From: Methanobacterium sp.
GTDB taxonomy: Archaea; Methanobacteriota; Methanobacteria; Methanobacteriales; Methanobacteriaceae
Direction of reading: 5' to 3'
Length of the DNA: 7,244 bases
Assembly (NCBI GenBank): GCA_003158115.1
Contig: PMGM01000075.1
Location: forward strand, 930 to 8,173
The translations under genes and the position numbers were made by a program. Positions within the stretch are counted from its first letter, which is position 1, and every line of letters begins with the position of its first letter. Below the pieces are notes generated by a model. It had not been told where the DNA came from and did not search any database. It worked only from the letters and a program-made list of their open reading frames with translations. Below are positions 1 through 6,424 of this stretch, piece after piece.

Positions 1-65
1 CTGACTTGTCTAGAGTTTAAGAATTCTTGAAAATGAGCATCTTCGATAATATCTTCTTTAATCAT
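1..65 (-). CDS. N-terminal fragment of a gene leaving the window; possible tyrosine recombinase
   Basis: Only the first 21 codons are present, starting at ATG 65-63 and reading MIKEDIIEDAHFQEFLNSRQ. No Shine-Dalgarno sequence precedes the ATG. A TATA-like element about 25 bp upstream suggests a leaderless transcript of its own. The layout, an acidic start followed by FxxFLxxRxV, resembles from memory the start of the SAM-like core-binding domain of archaeal tyrosine recombinases (integrases). Twenty-one residues are too few to decide, and the catalytic R-H-R-Y residues would lie outside the window. It is the same strand as oapC, 82 bp downstream of it. That a gene starts here is fairly likely; its function is a guess. 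Confidence 0.4.
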   Translation of the reverse strand, partial: MIKEDIIEDAHFQEFLNSRQV

Positions 66-72
66 AAATATA

Positions 73-96
73 TTATAGTTTGCATACTATAAAAAC
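73..96 (-). promoter_or_regulatory. TATA box with overlapping 20-bp inverted repeat
   Basis: On the minus strand GTTTTTATAGT (96-86) looks like an archaeal TATA box, centred about 25 bp before the ATG at 65. A perfect inverted repeat, TTATAGT / ACTATAA with a 6-nt spacer, occupies 73-92 and covers the 3' half of that box. The position, between TATA box and start codon, is where an archaeal repressor would block TBP/TFB or polymerase. Seen: the repeat and the TATA-like string. Inferred: that it is an operator. The region is very AT-rich, so chance cannot be excluded. Confidence 0.35.
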
Positions 97-147
97 TTAG
101 ATTAATTTAAGTTAACTATTTAAATTAATTATTAAAAATAGGATATA

Positions 148-465
148 TCAATGTTTATTTATTTTATCCTTCATCTGTTTTTTAAGTAGAAAATTAATAT
201 CAATAACGTACATGCCTTCCTCGTCTGAAACTATTATTGAGTCATCTTCTAGGAGTGATGGTAAGTTGACCTCGTAGATTCCATGTTCTTTGATCATTAT
301 GGTTTCTATTGAATCCCCTTTTATCTCTTGTATCTCCTTAATTTTTCCTTTTTGGTGGAACTCAAAGAATTTACTACCGCACTCAGGACATCCCTTGAGA
401 ATTATCTCTTCTGAGTCGATTTTAAATTCAGCCCCACATTTAATGCAGCGATGCACCGGAATCAC
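148..465 (-). CDS. oapC: OapC/ArvC-type zinc-ribbon protein (DUF2072 family)
   Basis: This is a small protein of about 105 residues with an N-terminal zinc ribbon: CxxC at 7-10 and CxxC at 26-29 (numbered from GTG 465). An acidic alpha/beta C-terminal part and a lysine-rich tail follow. It matches the archaeal family annotated as DUF2072 or OapC/ArvC, which travels with a DUF2073 protein and an Era-like GTPase, as it does here. It is the last gene of the cluster and overlaps the end of oapB. The start is ambiguous. GTG at 465 gives MIPVHRC, but a perfect GGTGAT Shine-Dalgarno (461-466) overlaps that codon and sits 4 nt before GTG 456. Starting there gives MHRCIKCG, closer to the way relatives begin. 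The shorter form (102 residues) is preferred. The molecular function is unknown; a nucleic-acid or protein-binding role is inferred from the zinc ribbon. Confidence 0.85.
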   Translation of the reverse strand: MIPVHRCIKCGAEFKIDSEEIILKGCPECGSKFFEFHQKGKIKEIQEIKGDSIETIMIKEHGIYEVNLPSLLEDDSIIVSDEEGMYVIDINFLLKKQMKDKINKH

Positions 466-823
466 CCAGGTTAGCTATCATTGAAAGGAAGTTTGATTTT
501 TTCTTGACAGACTTCATAACATTAGCAGGACCTATAATTGTAATTCCTATGGTTTTCTTTTTTGAAAGCCCGAAAAATGATGTTTTGTCCTTTTCTAGAG
601 TATATATATCTATTCCCATGAAGTTTTCAATATCAATTTCCCTCATAGTGGTTTCGATAAGTTCCGCCTCTTCAACAGGTGTTAAACCACCTTCTATAAC
701 AACCAGATCGCCCATTTTAACCTTATCAACTATCATGGAAATTTTTTCCATACTTGTACTATTTTTAAGAGCATCTGAGGAAAGAAAATCCATTTTTAGA
801 GCATTTGATTCTGTACTATCCAT
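440..823 (-). CDS. oapB: OapB/ArvB-type protein (DUF2073 family)
   Basis: This 127-residue protein is the middle gene of the cluster. It carries the family pattern [16 protein letters not shown] near residues 11-30, then the [12 protein letters not shown] stretch at about 46-57. A basic segment and an [13 protein letters not shown] strand-helix segment lie in the C-terminal third. No membrane segment or catalytic motif is visible. Members of DUF2073 occur in archaea next to an Era-like GTPase and a zinc-ribbon protein, and here the three genes are in the same order. It starts 17 bp after the end of oapA with a modest AGGGG ribosome binding site, and its end overlaps oapC by 17-26 bp, which favours translational coupling. 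The biochemical role is not known; a partner or effector of the GTPase is the simplest inference. Confidence 0.85.
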   Translation of the reverse strand: MDSTESNALKMDFLSSDALKNSTSMEKISMIVDKVKMGDLVVIEGGLTPVEEAELIETTMREIDIENFMGIDIYTLEKDKTSFFGLSKKKTIGITIIGPANVMKSVKKKSNFLSMIANLGDSGASLH

Positions 824-840
824 TTTAAAACCCCTAATAA

Positions 841-1476
841 TCAGTTGAATTTATCAACCATTGCCTGATAAAGATCTGCTGTATTTTCGCCATGAAGTGC
901 TGAAACAGGTACCACTGTATGCTGTGGAAAAACTGAAGATATTCTCTCGGAAGATGCTTCAGGAAGGTCAATTTTATTTGCAACAATAACAAATGGTATT
1001 TTACGAGCCTCAAGATTTCCCATTATCGTGATATTTGCCTGTGTTAATGGATCTTGTGTTGCATCAACAACCAAAAGAACTCCAGTTACATCATCTAACC
1101 ATTTAATAGCTTCAATAATACCTTTTGTTGCTTCTTTAGCTCTTTCTTTTGCTTCTTCTTCGGATAAACCAAATTCAAGGAAGTTTTTATAGTCTATCTT
1201 GGTTGCTATACCCGGAGTATCAACTATATCAAAGTCGAGTTCAGCTCCCTCATAGTCAATTTTGACATGTTCTTGCCTGTAAACACGTCTAGTTTCGTGT
1301 GGAATCTCTGATATTAAACCTATGGGTTTACCAAGCCAGTCATTAGTCATAGTGTTTGCTAGTGTTGTTTTACCAGAATTGGGGTGGCCATACAAACCAA
1401 TTTTAAGTTTTTTATCCTTACCAATAAGCTTGTTGAAGATGTTTTTTAAGAAGTTACGCCTGAAAAATTTCCGCAT
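841..1476 (-). CDS. oapA: OapA-type Era-like GTPase
   Basis: This is a translation-factor-class (Era/Obg-like) P-loop GTPase of 211 residues. G1 is GHPNSGKT at 30-37, the G2 region contains PHETRR at 59-64, G3 is DTPG at 86-89, G4 is NKID at 167-170 and G5 is SAL at 192-194. The N-terminal 25 residues are very basic with alternating hydrophobics, suggesting membrane or nucleic-acid contact. There is no KH domain, so it is not bacterial Era itself. The start was set at ATG 1476, preceded by GAGTGAT at a 4-nt spacing. A longer TTG start at 1494 would include that Shine-Dalgarno in the coding region and is less likely. The three-gene cluster was described next to the main replication origin of Haloferax volcanii (origin-associated proteins), so a cell-cycle or replication-linked role is possible but unproven. 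Confidence 0.9.
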   Translation of the reverse strand: MRKFFRRNFLKNIFNKLIGKDKKLKIGLYGHPNSGKTTLANTMTNDWLGKPIGLISEIPHETRRVYRQEHVKIDYEGAELDFDIVDTPGIATKIDYKNFLEFGLSEEEAKERAKEATKGIIEAIKWLDDVTGVLLVVDATQDPLTQANITIMGNLEARKIPFVIVANKIDLPEASSERISSVFPQHTVVPVSALHGENTADLYQAMVDKFN

Positions 1477-1588
1477 GTTTATCACTCTTATCAACTCACA
1501 ATGGTTAAGACTTTAGACCATGATGGTATAATTGATCGTCTAATGGTATTATTATATTCCCTCATAAATCCCATAGTACCATTCTTGT
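1477..1588 (-). promoter_or_regulatory. Leader of the oapABC cluster with repeated ATGGT/ACCAT motifs
   Basis: If transcription starts about 25 bp after the TATA box at 1609-1618, the mRNA has a leader of about 110 nt. It holds three direct ATGGT/ACCAT pairing opportunities. AATGGTA (1542-1548) faces TACCATT (1577-1583). ACCAT-G-ATGGT (1517-1527) is a perfect small inverted repeat. ATGGT (1501-1505) faces ACCAT (1517-1521). Two 13-bp direct repeats matching TRATGGTATWATT lie exactly 20 bp apart (1521-1533 and 1541-1553). The leader could fold into alternative hairpins or bind a dimer on one face of DNA. No known riboswitch class was recognised. The reading frame that crosses this leader has no family resemblance and is not taken as a gene. 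Confidence 0.35.
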
Positions 1589-1608
1589 TTATTAGTATAA
1601 CCTTGAGG

Positions 1609-1618
1609 TTTATATAAG
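1609..1618 (-). promoter_or_regulatory. TATA box of the oapABC cluster
   Basis: The minus strand reads CTTATATAAA here, close to the archaeal box A consensus TTTATATA. It is the best TATA box between the hydrolase gene and oapA. Its distance to the ATG (about 135 bp) implies a long leader, unlike the other promoters of the window. Confidence 0.5.
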
Positions 1619-1860
1619 TTCTGTTTTTGTCCTTTAACATATAACATATCTTGAATAGTATTTTCAAGAACATTTTTTCGTTACGAGTATAGATCAACCC
1701 TCATAAAAAAGTTGAGAGCTATAATTATTGACTTGATTCCCCTAATAATAAATTGATTTTTGTAATATAATAATTTTAAATTTAATTTTTGTTAATCAAT
1801 TTATAGATGAATTTAAATGTTAATAAAATGTTTGAAATTGGATATAAGCTATTATGGTAA
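1619..1860. other. AT-rich spacer between the hydrolase gene and the oapA promoter
   Basis: No credible gene was found. The stretch follows the stop codon of the MBL-fold hydrolase on the minus strand and probably contains its terminator, in the form of A/T tracts rather than a GC hairpin. A perfect 11-bp inverted repeat, ATAAATTGATT (1748-1758) and AATCAATTTAT (1794-1804), encloses a 35-nt AT-rich loop. At this base composition about one such repeat per window is expected by chance. Confidence 0.4.
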
Positions 1861-2559
1861 TTATTCTTGATAACTTTCACCAGGCTCTAGTATAATAACT
1901 TCAACATCCCTATTGGATTTTCTAACCATATCAGAATATTCTAGTGCGTTTTGTTCAATAGCGGGAAATGTATTATAATGCATTGGAATTATTTTTTCAG
2001 GATTTATCCATTCTGCTGCAATAGCTGCCTCAACAGGTCCCATTGTGTAACGATCCCCAATAGGTAGTAAGGCTATGTCTGGATTGTATATATGGTTAAT
2101 CACATAACGCATGTCAGAAAATATTCCTGTATCTCCTGCATGGTATATTTTCCTGCCATTTTCAAGTTCTAATATAAAACCTGCAGAACTTCCACCAGCA
2201 TTAACCTCTTCTATAAAGTCCATATCTGATGAATGTAATGAGTTCACCATTGTTATTTTAATGTCTTGTATATTTACAGTACCACCTATATTCATACCTA
2301 ATGTTTCAAATCCCTGTTTGGAAAGGTAAATTGATATCTCATGGTTACTTACCACAAGTGCACCGGTACGATTGGCAAGTTCCATTGTATCCCCAAAATG
2401 GTCTTGATGACCATGGGTTACCAGTATAACATCTGCATACAGTTCTTCAACAGTAACTGGAGATACAGGGTTGTTACTTATAAATGGGTCAATGAGTATT
2501 CTTAAATTTTCGTTTGTTGTTATAAGAAATGCTGAGTGTCCAAACCATGTTATATTCAT
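1861..2559 (-). CDS. UPF0173-type metal-dependent hydrolase (metallo-beta-lactamase fold)
   Basis: This 232-residue cytosolic protein of the MBL superfamily has the usual length for UPF0173. Metal-binding residues are visible: HGHQDH at 49-54 (HxHxDH motif), H109, D143 in HAGDTG, and H194 in PMHYNTFP. It begins [11 protein letters not shown], the typical first strand of the family. A longer reading from 2598 was rejected because its first 13 codons lie inside the upstream gene. The ATG at 2559 has a GGAG ribosome binding site (2568-2571) at an 8-nt spacing. The stop of the upstream gene overlaps the start as TAATG, so translation is probably coupled. The substrate is unknown; relatives are annotated only as hydrolases, and related lactonase or phosphodiesterase activities in the superfamily cannot be told apart here. 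Confidence 0.9.
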   Translation of the reverse strand: MNITWFGHSAFLITTNENLRILIDPFISNNPVSPVTVEELYADVILVTHGHQDHFGDTMELANRTGALVVSNHEISIYLSKQGFETLGMNIGGTVNIQDIKITMVNSLHSSDMDFIEEVNAGGSSAGFILELENGRKIYHAGDTGIFSDMRYVINHIYNPDIALLPIGDRYTMGPVEAAIAAEWINPEKIIPMHYNTFPAIEQNALEYSDMVRKSNRDVEVIILEPGESYQE

Positions 2560-3947
2560 TATGTAAGCTCCATATCTAAATCTTTTGAAAGTCCCCATGC
2601 ATCTTCAAAGAGTCTTTCAATCTCTTCAATAGATTTCTGGTCCTTATACATTACACCTACTTCAAAACTCTCATAAATAGGGTCAGTAGATATGATAAGT
2701 CCATTAGTATTGTCAGAAACAACAGCAACTGTATGTATATGAGGCATTGTTCTTATTTTAACCTTATTTTCTAGTAGAAGTTTAATTAGTTCAACAGATG
2801 TGTCATCATCTAAACTAGCTTCCTGTATGATCATTCTGCTCTCGGTGTCCATGAACTTTTTCAGTATAGAAACATCTACATTTCTGATCCATGGATACAT
2901 CATCAATATTTTAGTCTGTGCCTTATCTATGGTATCTTTTAATGCTTCTTGTACATCACCAGCATCAAAGGACCATATTATGCTAGGCTCCTGTGATTCT
3001 GATTTTAAAGTATCGAGTGTGCCCTTGAATGAATCTAATCTTTCATCTATTATACTCTCAATATCACTGGAATTTTTTAAATAGCTCTCTTTCATGCGTT
3101 TAAGCCTGTTTTTAACAAATTCCTGATCATCCTTTTCAGTTCTTTTAGCTGATTTTAATTTGGATGCATCAATGTGTTTAGGAACCGGCCTATTCCCTGA
3201 TTCTACAGACTCTTCAGATCCGGATTCTTTTAGTAGAACAGGTTTTATGGATGAATCTCCATCCTTTGATATTAAAGAGTTAGATACCGGAGTTTTTGGT
3301 TTAGATGTTTCAGAAATGGGTTCTTTAGAGACTGGAACTATTTTTTTAGGTTTTTCCTTCAAGAATTCAGGAGGTGTTGCAGTTTCTAATTCCTTTTCTT
3401 TTTTTGATAAGTCTTCTGGTTCTTTGGTAATTTTCTTTGGAACAGGCCTTGAAGTAGTTGGAATTATTTTCTTAACAGGTTTCTCGGTTGCAGGTTTCTC
3501 AGTAACGGGCTGTTTAGTTTTATCAGAAGCAGCTGGCTTACTAATTTTATCTGTAGATGTTGGTTCTTTAATTTTCTTGGGAGTTGCATTTGGTTTAGTT
3601 TTATCAACAGACACTTGCTTTGGTTTAGGTTTAATCTTTTGTGAAGATTTTGGTTTAGCGGCTGGTTTTATATTTTTACCAATACTGTCGATTGCACCTT
3701 TTCTTGGTTTTGCCTCTACATGTTTAGGGGTAACTTTTGATGCTGTTGCCTTTGGTTTTTCTATGTTAGGTCTTGAAAAATCTACTTTTGTAGCATATAT
3801 GATCATTAAAATAATCCCAAAAACAGCAGCACACAATCCACCAAAGAATAATCCAAAGTTAGGCGGGCTTGAAAATCCAAACGACATACCATAAAACCCT
3901 AAAATTAGTAGAAGTCCCCCAAAAATCGTGACGAGTAAATTACGCAT
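2559..3947 (-). CDS. Membrane-anchored protein with Lys/Pro-rich linker and degenerate PLD-like domain
   Basis: This is a 462-residue protein in four parts. Two hydrophobic helices (about 4-26 and 31-52) are joined by a short SSPPN turn. A long disordered linker (about 55-270) is rich in Lys, Pro, Thr and Ser. A charged, probably coiled-coil stretch follows (about 272-318), then an alpha/beta domain (about 320-455). The last resembles the phospholipase D-like fold also found as a sensor domain in TrmB-type regulators. An HxKx4D motif is recognisable at 405-412, but the lysine is valine (HTVAVVSD), so catalysis is doubtful and ligand binding more likely. The positive-inside rule places the linker and C-terminal domain in the cytosol. 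The start at ATG 3947 is backed by a strong GGGAGGG ribosome binding site. The gene is coupled by a TAATG overlap to the MBL-fold hydrolase, implying a shared task. The exact family is not recognised. Confidence 0.75.
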   Translation of the reverse strand: MRNLLVTIFGGLLLILGFYGMSFGFSSPPNFGLFFGGLCAAVFGIILMIIYATKVDFSRPNIEKPKATASKVTPKHVEAKPRKGAIDSIGKNIKPAAKPKSSQKIKPKPKQVSVDKTKPNATPKKIKEPTSTDKISKPAASDKTKQPVTEKPATEKPVKKIIPTTSRPVPKKITKEPEDLSKKEKELETATPPEFLKEKPKKIVPVSKEPISETSKPKTPVSNSLISKDGDSSIKPVLLKESGSEESVESGNRPVPKHIDASKLKSAKRTEKDDQEFVKNRLKRMKESYLKNSSDIESIIDERLDSFKGTLDTLKSESQEPSIIWSFDAGDVQEALKDTIDKAQTKILMMYPWIRNVDVSILKKFMDTESRMIIQEASLDDDTSVELIKLLLENKVKIRTMPHIHTVAVVSDNTNGLIISTDPIYESFEVGVMYKDQKSIEEIERLFEDAWGLSKDLDMELT

Positions 3948-4086
3948 CTTTTCCCTCCCAATTATATTTGCCCCAATAAGTTATGATCATGAACATTAAA
4001 TATCCTTAATTTAGATGTGATTGTAATTCTTGATAATAACTATACTTTTTTAATGTATTATATTATCTATTAACTATTTAAACTTA
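3948..4086. other. Spacer upstream of the PLD-like gene
   Basis: Apart from the promoter and ribosome binding site of the minus-strand gene, this stretch is AT-rich with no open frame of protein-like composition. The T-rich run at about 4044-4051 is the only other noticeable string. Confidence 0.4.
3994..4007 (-). promoter_or_regulatory. Candidate TATA box for the membrane PLD-like/hydrolase unit
   Basis: The minus strand reads AAGGATATTTAATG about 50 bp before the ATG at 3947, giving a predicted leader of about 28 nt that ends in the GGGAGGG ribosome binding site. A small ATGATCAT palindrome (3983-3990) lies between the box and the predicted start of transcription. The sequence match is moderate in an AT-rich spacer. 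Confidence 0.35.
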
Positions 4087-4442
4087 GATCACTGTAGAAC
4101 CGAAGTTTATCAGATGCTCTCTCTTAAAATAACTATATTCTTTTTAGAATATCGGATTCTACATGTTGGTGAGATAGGATATGCAGACAGAAAAGGATAT
4201 ATTTGAGTATTGGTTGAAAAAAGAAATTTAAATAATGCAGCAAGAGAATTGTATAAAAGAGCATTTACAACAGCACAGCCATTTATATGAAAATTAATCA
4301 TGAATTATTTGATGAAGGTGATAATTAATATGAAAATAGAGTTGTATGTCGTTTATTAGATGTTGGAATAAATAGTCTAGATGAATCTGTTCAAATATCA
4401 AGAAAGCTCAAAAATCATATTGTCATTATTAAAATATATTAG
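4087..4442 (+). pseudogene. Decayed plus-strand gene remnant, family unknown
   Basis: Read in one frame from about 4087, the plus strand gives protein-like sequence: DHCRTEVYQMLSLKI, then LEYRILHVGEIGYADRKGYI. A TGA at 4204-4206 interrupts it, after which it continues VLVEKRNLNNAARELYKRAF up to a second TGA at 4288. At about 4285-4290 the sense shifts by one frame and resumes as MKINHELFDEGDN, then a TAA at 4326-4328, then YENRVVCRLLDVGINSLDES and on to TAG at 4440-4442. Residue composition and run lengths between stops look like real coding sequence, unlike the other spacers. Three lesions are thus present: one in-frame TGA, one frameshift (with a stop just after it in the old frame), and one TAA. 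No start codon is obvious, so the 5' end may be lost. I do not recognise the family. The 3' end overlaps the convergent small membrane protein gene by 4 bp. Confidence 0.6.
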
Positions 4443-4702
4443 ATATTATCCCTATTTTCTTCTTTTTCTACATCTTCTTGTACATCTTCTAGAAATTCCT
4501 GTACATTTTCTACATATTTTTCTTTATCTTCTACAGTTTTATCTATATGGGGATCTTTAATGGTATCTGTCAAAACGGACTTATAAAATATATAAAAACT
4601 AGCAATAATTATGATAGCAACAAATATATCGATATATAAATCTACACCGGTGGTATTTAATGTTCCTGTAACATTGAGATAAGATCCAGACAAATATGGC
4701 AT
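4439..4702 (-). CDS. Small single-pass membrane protein with N-terminal sequons and acidic tail
   Basis: This protein of 87 residues starts at ATG 4702, chosen over GTG 4711 because an AGGTGG Shine-Dalgarno lies at 4707-4712, 5 nt before the ATG. The first 20 residues are polar and contain two N-glycosylation sequons, N10-V-T and N16-T-T. One membrane helix follows at about 22-40 (IDIFVAIIIIASFYIFY), then Lys and a 45-residue, strongly acidic, heptad-like tail. The charge pattern suggests an N-out, C-in arrangement with an acidic coiled coil in the cytosol. It lies 98 bp downstream of the glycosyltransferase gene on the same strand and may be co-transcribed or use a weak TATA-like string near 4740-4755. 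The family is not recognised, but the clean ribosome binding site and topology argue for a real gene. Confidence 0.7.
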   Translation of the reverse strand: MPYLSGSYLNVTGTLNTTGVDLYIDIFVAIIIIASFYIFYKSVLTDTIKDPHIDKTVEDKEKYVENVQEFLEDVQEDVEKEENRDNI

Positions 4703-4800
4703 TAAAACCACCTTAATGAAAAACTATTTTTTTTATATCATTATAAGTCGACATTATAATCCTCGATTTTTAAGAAAATTTTTACATATGAGATGATATT

Positions 4801-5964
4801 TTATTTCTTTAGTGACTTAGAATCCAATGCATTTTCCATTATGATCTTTACTGCATCATCAGTACCATGGTATTGTGAAAACATTTCCTTGACTTTTTCG
4901 GCCTGTTTTGTTACCTCTGAGTCATTTAATAATCTATTTATATCTTTAGAAATTTTATTTGGATCCAAATTCTTAAGTTCTTTTACAATAGAGATTCCAT
5001 ATTTTTTTATGTTAACAGCATTTTTTAGTTGTTCAGGATGATTGTCTATTGGAATGATTATATTTGGAATTCCAAGTGAAATAATCTCCATAATAGTTGT
5101 ATGTCCTGCTAAAGTTATTATTACATCGGATATTTTCATCCATTCCATCATATTGTCTAAAAATTTCTTTTTTATTATTTTATCAGATTCACAAATAAAA
5201 TCTGCCTTTATACCCGGTCCTGTGACAAATATTAATCTATCACATTCGAGTTTTGAAGAGGCATAACAAATAAGCTTCAACAATTCGATTCCAAAATCGC
5301 TTCCACCAACAGTCACTAAAACAATTTTTTCGGAATTGTTAAATCCCAATTTTCTTTTGATATCCTCCTTACTTTTGGTGTTATGATTATCATCTCTAAG
5401 GAATGGACCAGTATGAACAATTTTTTTTTCAAGTTTTTCCGGTATTTCCGTTGAACCTTGAAGATCTGGTACAATAATAACTTTAGAAAGGTTACAAACA
5501 TCTTTAATAAACTTTTTGAGCCCTGTTTCAAGATATTCAACCTTTTTTTCTTCAGGATAAAGCTCTGAAAAGTTGAGGGTAAGTTCATTCTGTATCATTA
5601 TACATGGGATACTAAGTACTTTAGCTGTTATTGGAACAGAGAAATGTGAGTCTGCTACTATAATATCTGGTTTAAATTGTTTTATGATCTTGGATTCCTG
5701 GTATATACTTTTTAAAAAGATATATGGTATGTCAATAGATTTTTTAACTGTATATTTAATATCAAGTATTCCTTTATCACCATAAAATTTAATCTCTGGA
5801 AGTTTTAGGGTTTGATATTTATGATAAGAATCTATCATTTCGTATCCACAGCCATAACTGGCAAAGGCAACCTCAACACCTTCTTCTTGAAGTTTTCTGG
5901 CAATTGTCACGCATCGTGATGCATGACCCATACCGATCCCACAGGGCATTATCAACACTTTCAT
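4801..5964 (-). CDS. MurG/GT28-like UDP-glycosyltransferase
   Basis: This 387-residue GT-B-fold glycosyltransferase resembles the MurG / UDP-GlcNAc transferase and COG1819 group. The N-terminal domain opens with MKVLIMPCGIGMGH, whose GxGxGH loop (9-14) is the family hallmark, followed by a Rossmann pattern with DIIVADSHFS. The C-terminal domain begins near residue 210 with VLVTVGGSDFG and carries the nucleotide-sugar site AGHTTIMEIISLGIP (286-300), ending in HPEQ at 309-312. No membrane helix is present; it would act at the cytosolic face of the membrane on a lipid-linked acceptor. Start ATG 5964 has a GTGAT ribosome binding site at a 6-nt spacing. Donor and acceptor cannot be read from sequence. 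Pseudomurein, surface polysaccharide or glycolipid synthesis are all possible in this type of archaeon. Confidence 0.85.
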   Translation of the reverse strand: MKVLIMPCGIGMGHASRCVTIARKLQEEGVEVAFASYGCGYEMIDSYHKYQTLKLPEIKFYGDKGILDIKYTVKKSIDIPYIFLKSIYQESKIIKQFKPDIIVADSHFSVPITAKVLSIPCIMIQNELTLNFSELYPEEKKVEYLETGLKKFIKDVCNLSKVIIVPDLQGSTEIPEKLEKKIVHTGPFLRDDNHNTKSKEDIKRKLGFNNSEKIVLVTVGGSDFGIELLKLICYASSKLECDRLIFVTGPGIKADFICESDKIIKKKFLDNMMEWMKISDVIITLAGHTTIMEIISLGIPNIIIPIDNHPEQLKNAVNIKKYGISIVKELKNLDPNKISKDINRLLNDSEVTKQAEKVKEMFSQYHGTDDAVKIIMENALDSKSLKK

Positions 5965-6010
5965 AAAAAGATCACTATTTTTAATTTATGAAATATGGTT
6001 AAAAGTTTTC

Positions 6011-6020
6011 TATATACCTA
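6011..6020 (-). promoter_or_regulatory. TATA box of the glycosyltransferase gene
   Basis: The minus strand reads TAGGTATATA at this site, about 50 bp before the ATG at 5964. The predicted transcript start is near 5988, giving a leader of about 25 nt that carries the GTGAT ribosome binding site. It is one half of the divergent promoter region shared with the pilin-like gene. Confidence 0.45.
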
Positions 6021-6115
6021 TTCAACTTGAAAAAACATTTAGATTCTATTTTAATTGTATGATTATATTTACAAACTTATTATTAAATTTTGTAATTAGT
6101 AAACTCTTTTTTTAG

Positions 6116-6130
6116 CAAAAACTTAAATAG
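6116..6130 (+). promoter_or_regulatory. TATA box of the pilin-like gene
   Basis: AAAAACTTAAATAG combines a purine/A-rich BRE-like stretch with a TTAAATA TATA element. A transcript start about 25 bp on (near 6150) leaves a leader of about 24 nt, which contains GGGGG (6163-6167) as ribosome binding site. Confidence 0.45.
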
Positions 6131-6173
6131 GTTTAACAAATATTTAATATTAAAGATATTACGGGGGAATACA

Positions 6174-6344
6174 ATGAATATTATTAAAGATGAAAATGGG
6201 CAAGGAGCAGCCGAATACATATTATTATTTGGAGGAGTTATAGTAATTGCGGTAGCAGCACTTATGATATATAGGGCATATTTCGCTGCAGGAGCGGGTA
6301 CTCAAGCTTGCCAAGATATTCCTAAAGTAAGAACCAGTGTATAA
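6174..6344 (+). CDS. Class III signal peptide (pilin-like) protein, 56 residues
   Basis: The short protein begins MNIIKDENG, followed by [20 protein letters not shown]. This is the class III signal peptide (DUF361-type) of archaeal type IV pilin-like proteins. Cleavage by an EppA-type prepilin peptidase is expected between G9 and Q10, before the hydrophobic helix, with the conserved glutamate at +5 of the mature protein (E14). The mature chain would be 47 residues: an assembly helix to about residue 33 and a short exposed tail, [18 protein letters not shown] onward, with one cysteine (C46). A GGGGG ribosome binding site lies 6 nt upstream of the ATG, and a TATA box is in place. No peptidase, ATPase or platform gene is in the window, so the partner machinery must be elsewhere. 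It is divergent from the glycosyltransferase gene. Confidence 0.88.
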   Translation: MNIIKDENGQGAAEYILLFGGVIVIAVAALMIYRAYFAAGAGTQACQDIPKVRTSV

Positions 6345-6356
6345 TCCTATCTTCTT

Positions 6357-6375
6357 TGATTACACAGGGTAATCA
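6357..6375 (+). terminator. Stem-loop after the pilin-like gene
   Basis: A 7-bp perfect stem, TGATTAC / GTAATCA, with a 5-nt loop begins 12 bp after the stop codon. It is followed by a 16-bp palindrome ATTATTATATAATAAT (6375-6390) and TTTT. The T6 run at 6412-6417 in the small hairpin ATCTA-TTTTT-TAGAT is a further plus-strand candidate. Archaeal termination depends mainly on T tracts, so the hairpin may equally be an RNA 3' end stabiliser. Confidence 0.45.
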
Positions 6376-6424
6376 TTATTATATAATAATTTTAACAGTA
6401 ATATTCATCTATTTTTTAGATAAA

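Noticed and set aside
119..132. 14-bp repeat TTTAAATTAATTAT shared with 7145-7158, near both ends of the window
   Set aside because: It looked like a possible direct repeat flanking an element, but the string is pure A/T in AT-rich spacers and the match stops at once on both sides.
838..852. Resemblance of AATCAGTTGAAT to the mini-ORB origin motif
   Set aside because: It is a single imperfect copy, located in the end of oapA; real origins carry several copies in an intergenic region.
1491..1697. Minus-strand 68-codon open frame upstream of oapA
   Set aside because: The best TATA box for oapA lies inside it, it has no ribosome binding site, its composition is not protein-like, and it ends in the oapA start region. 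It was treated as leader and spacer.
1748..1804. 11-bp perfect inverted repeat with a 35-nt loop
   Set aside because: At this base composition, about one such repeat is expected by chance in a window of this size; no GC pairs strengthen it beyond one.
3160..3894. Long plus-strand open frame of 244 codons
   Set aside because: It is the antisense shadow of the Lys/Pro-rich linker: repetitive Gly/Phe/Leu sequence produced by the opposite strand's Pro/Lys codons, with no independent start signals.
4110..4301. Minus-strand 63-codon open frame
   Set aside because: It lies antisense to the decayed plus-strand gene, whose translation is far more protein-like; no ribosome binding site was seen.
5316..5588. 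Minus-strand 90-codon open frame
   Set aside because: It lies inside the glycosyltransferase gene in another frame; the Lys/Leu-rich translation has no domain pattern.
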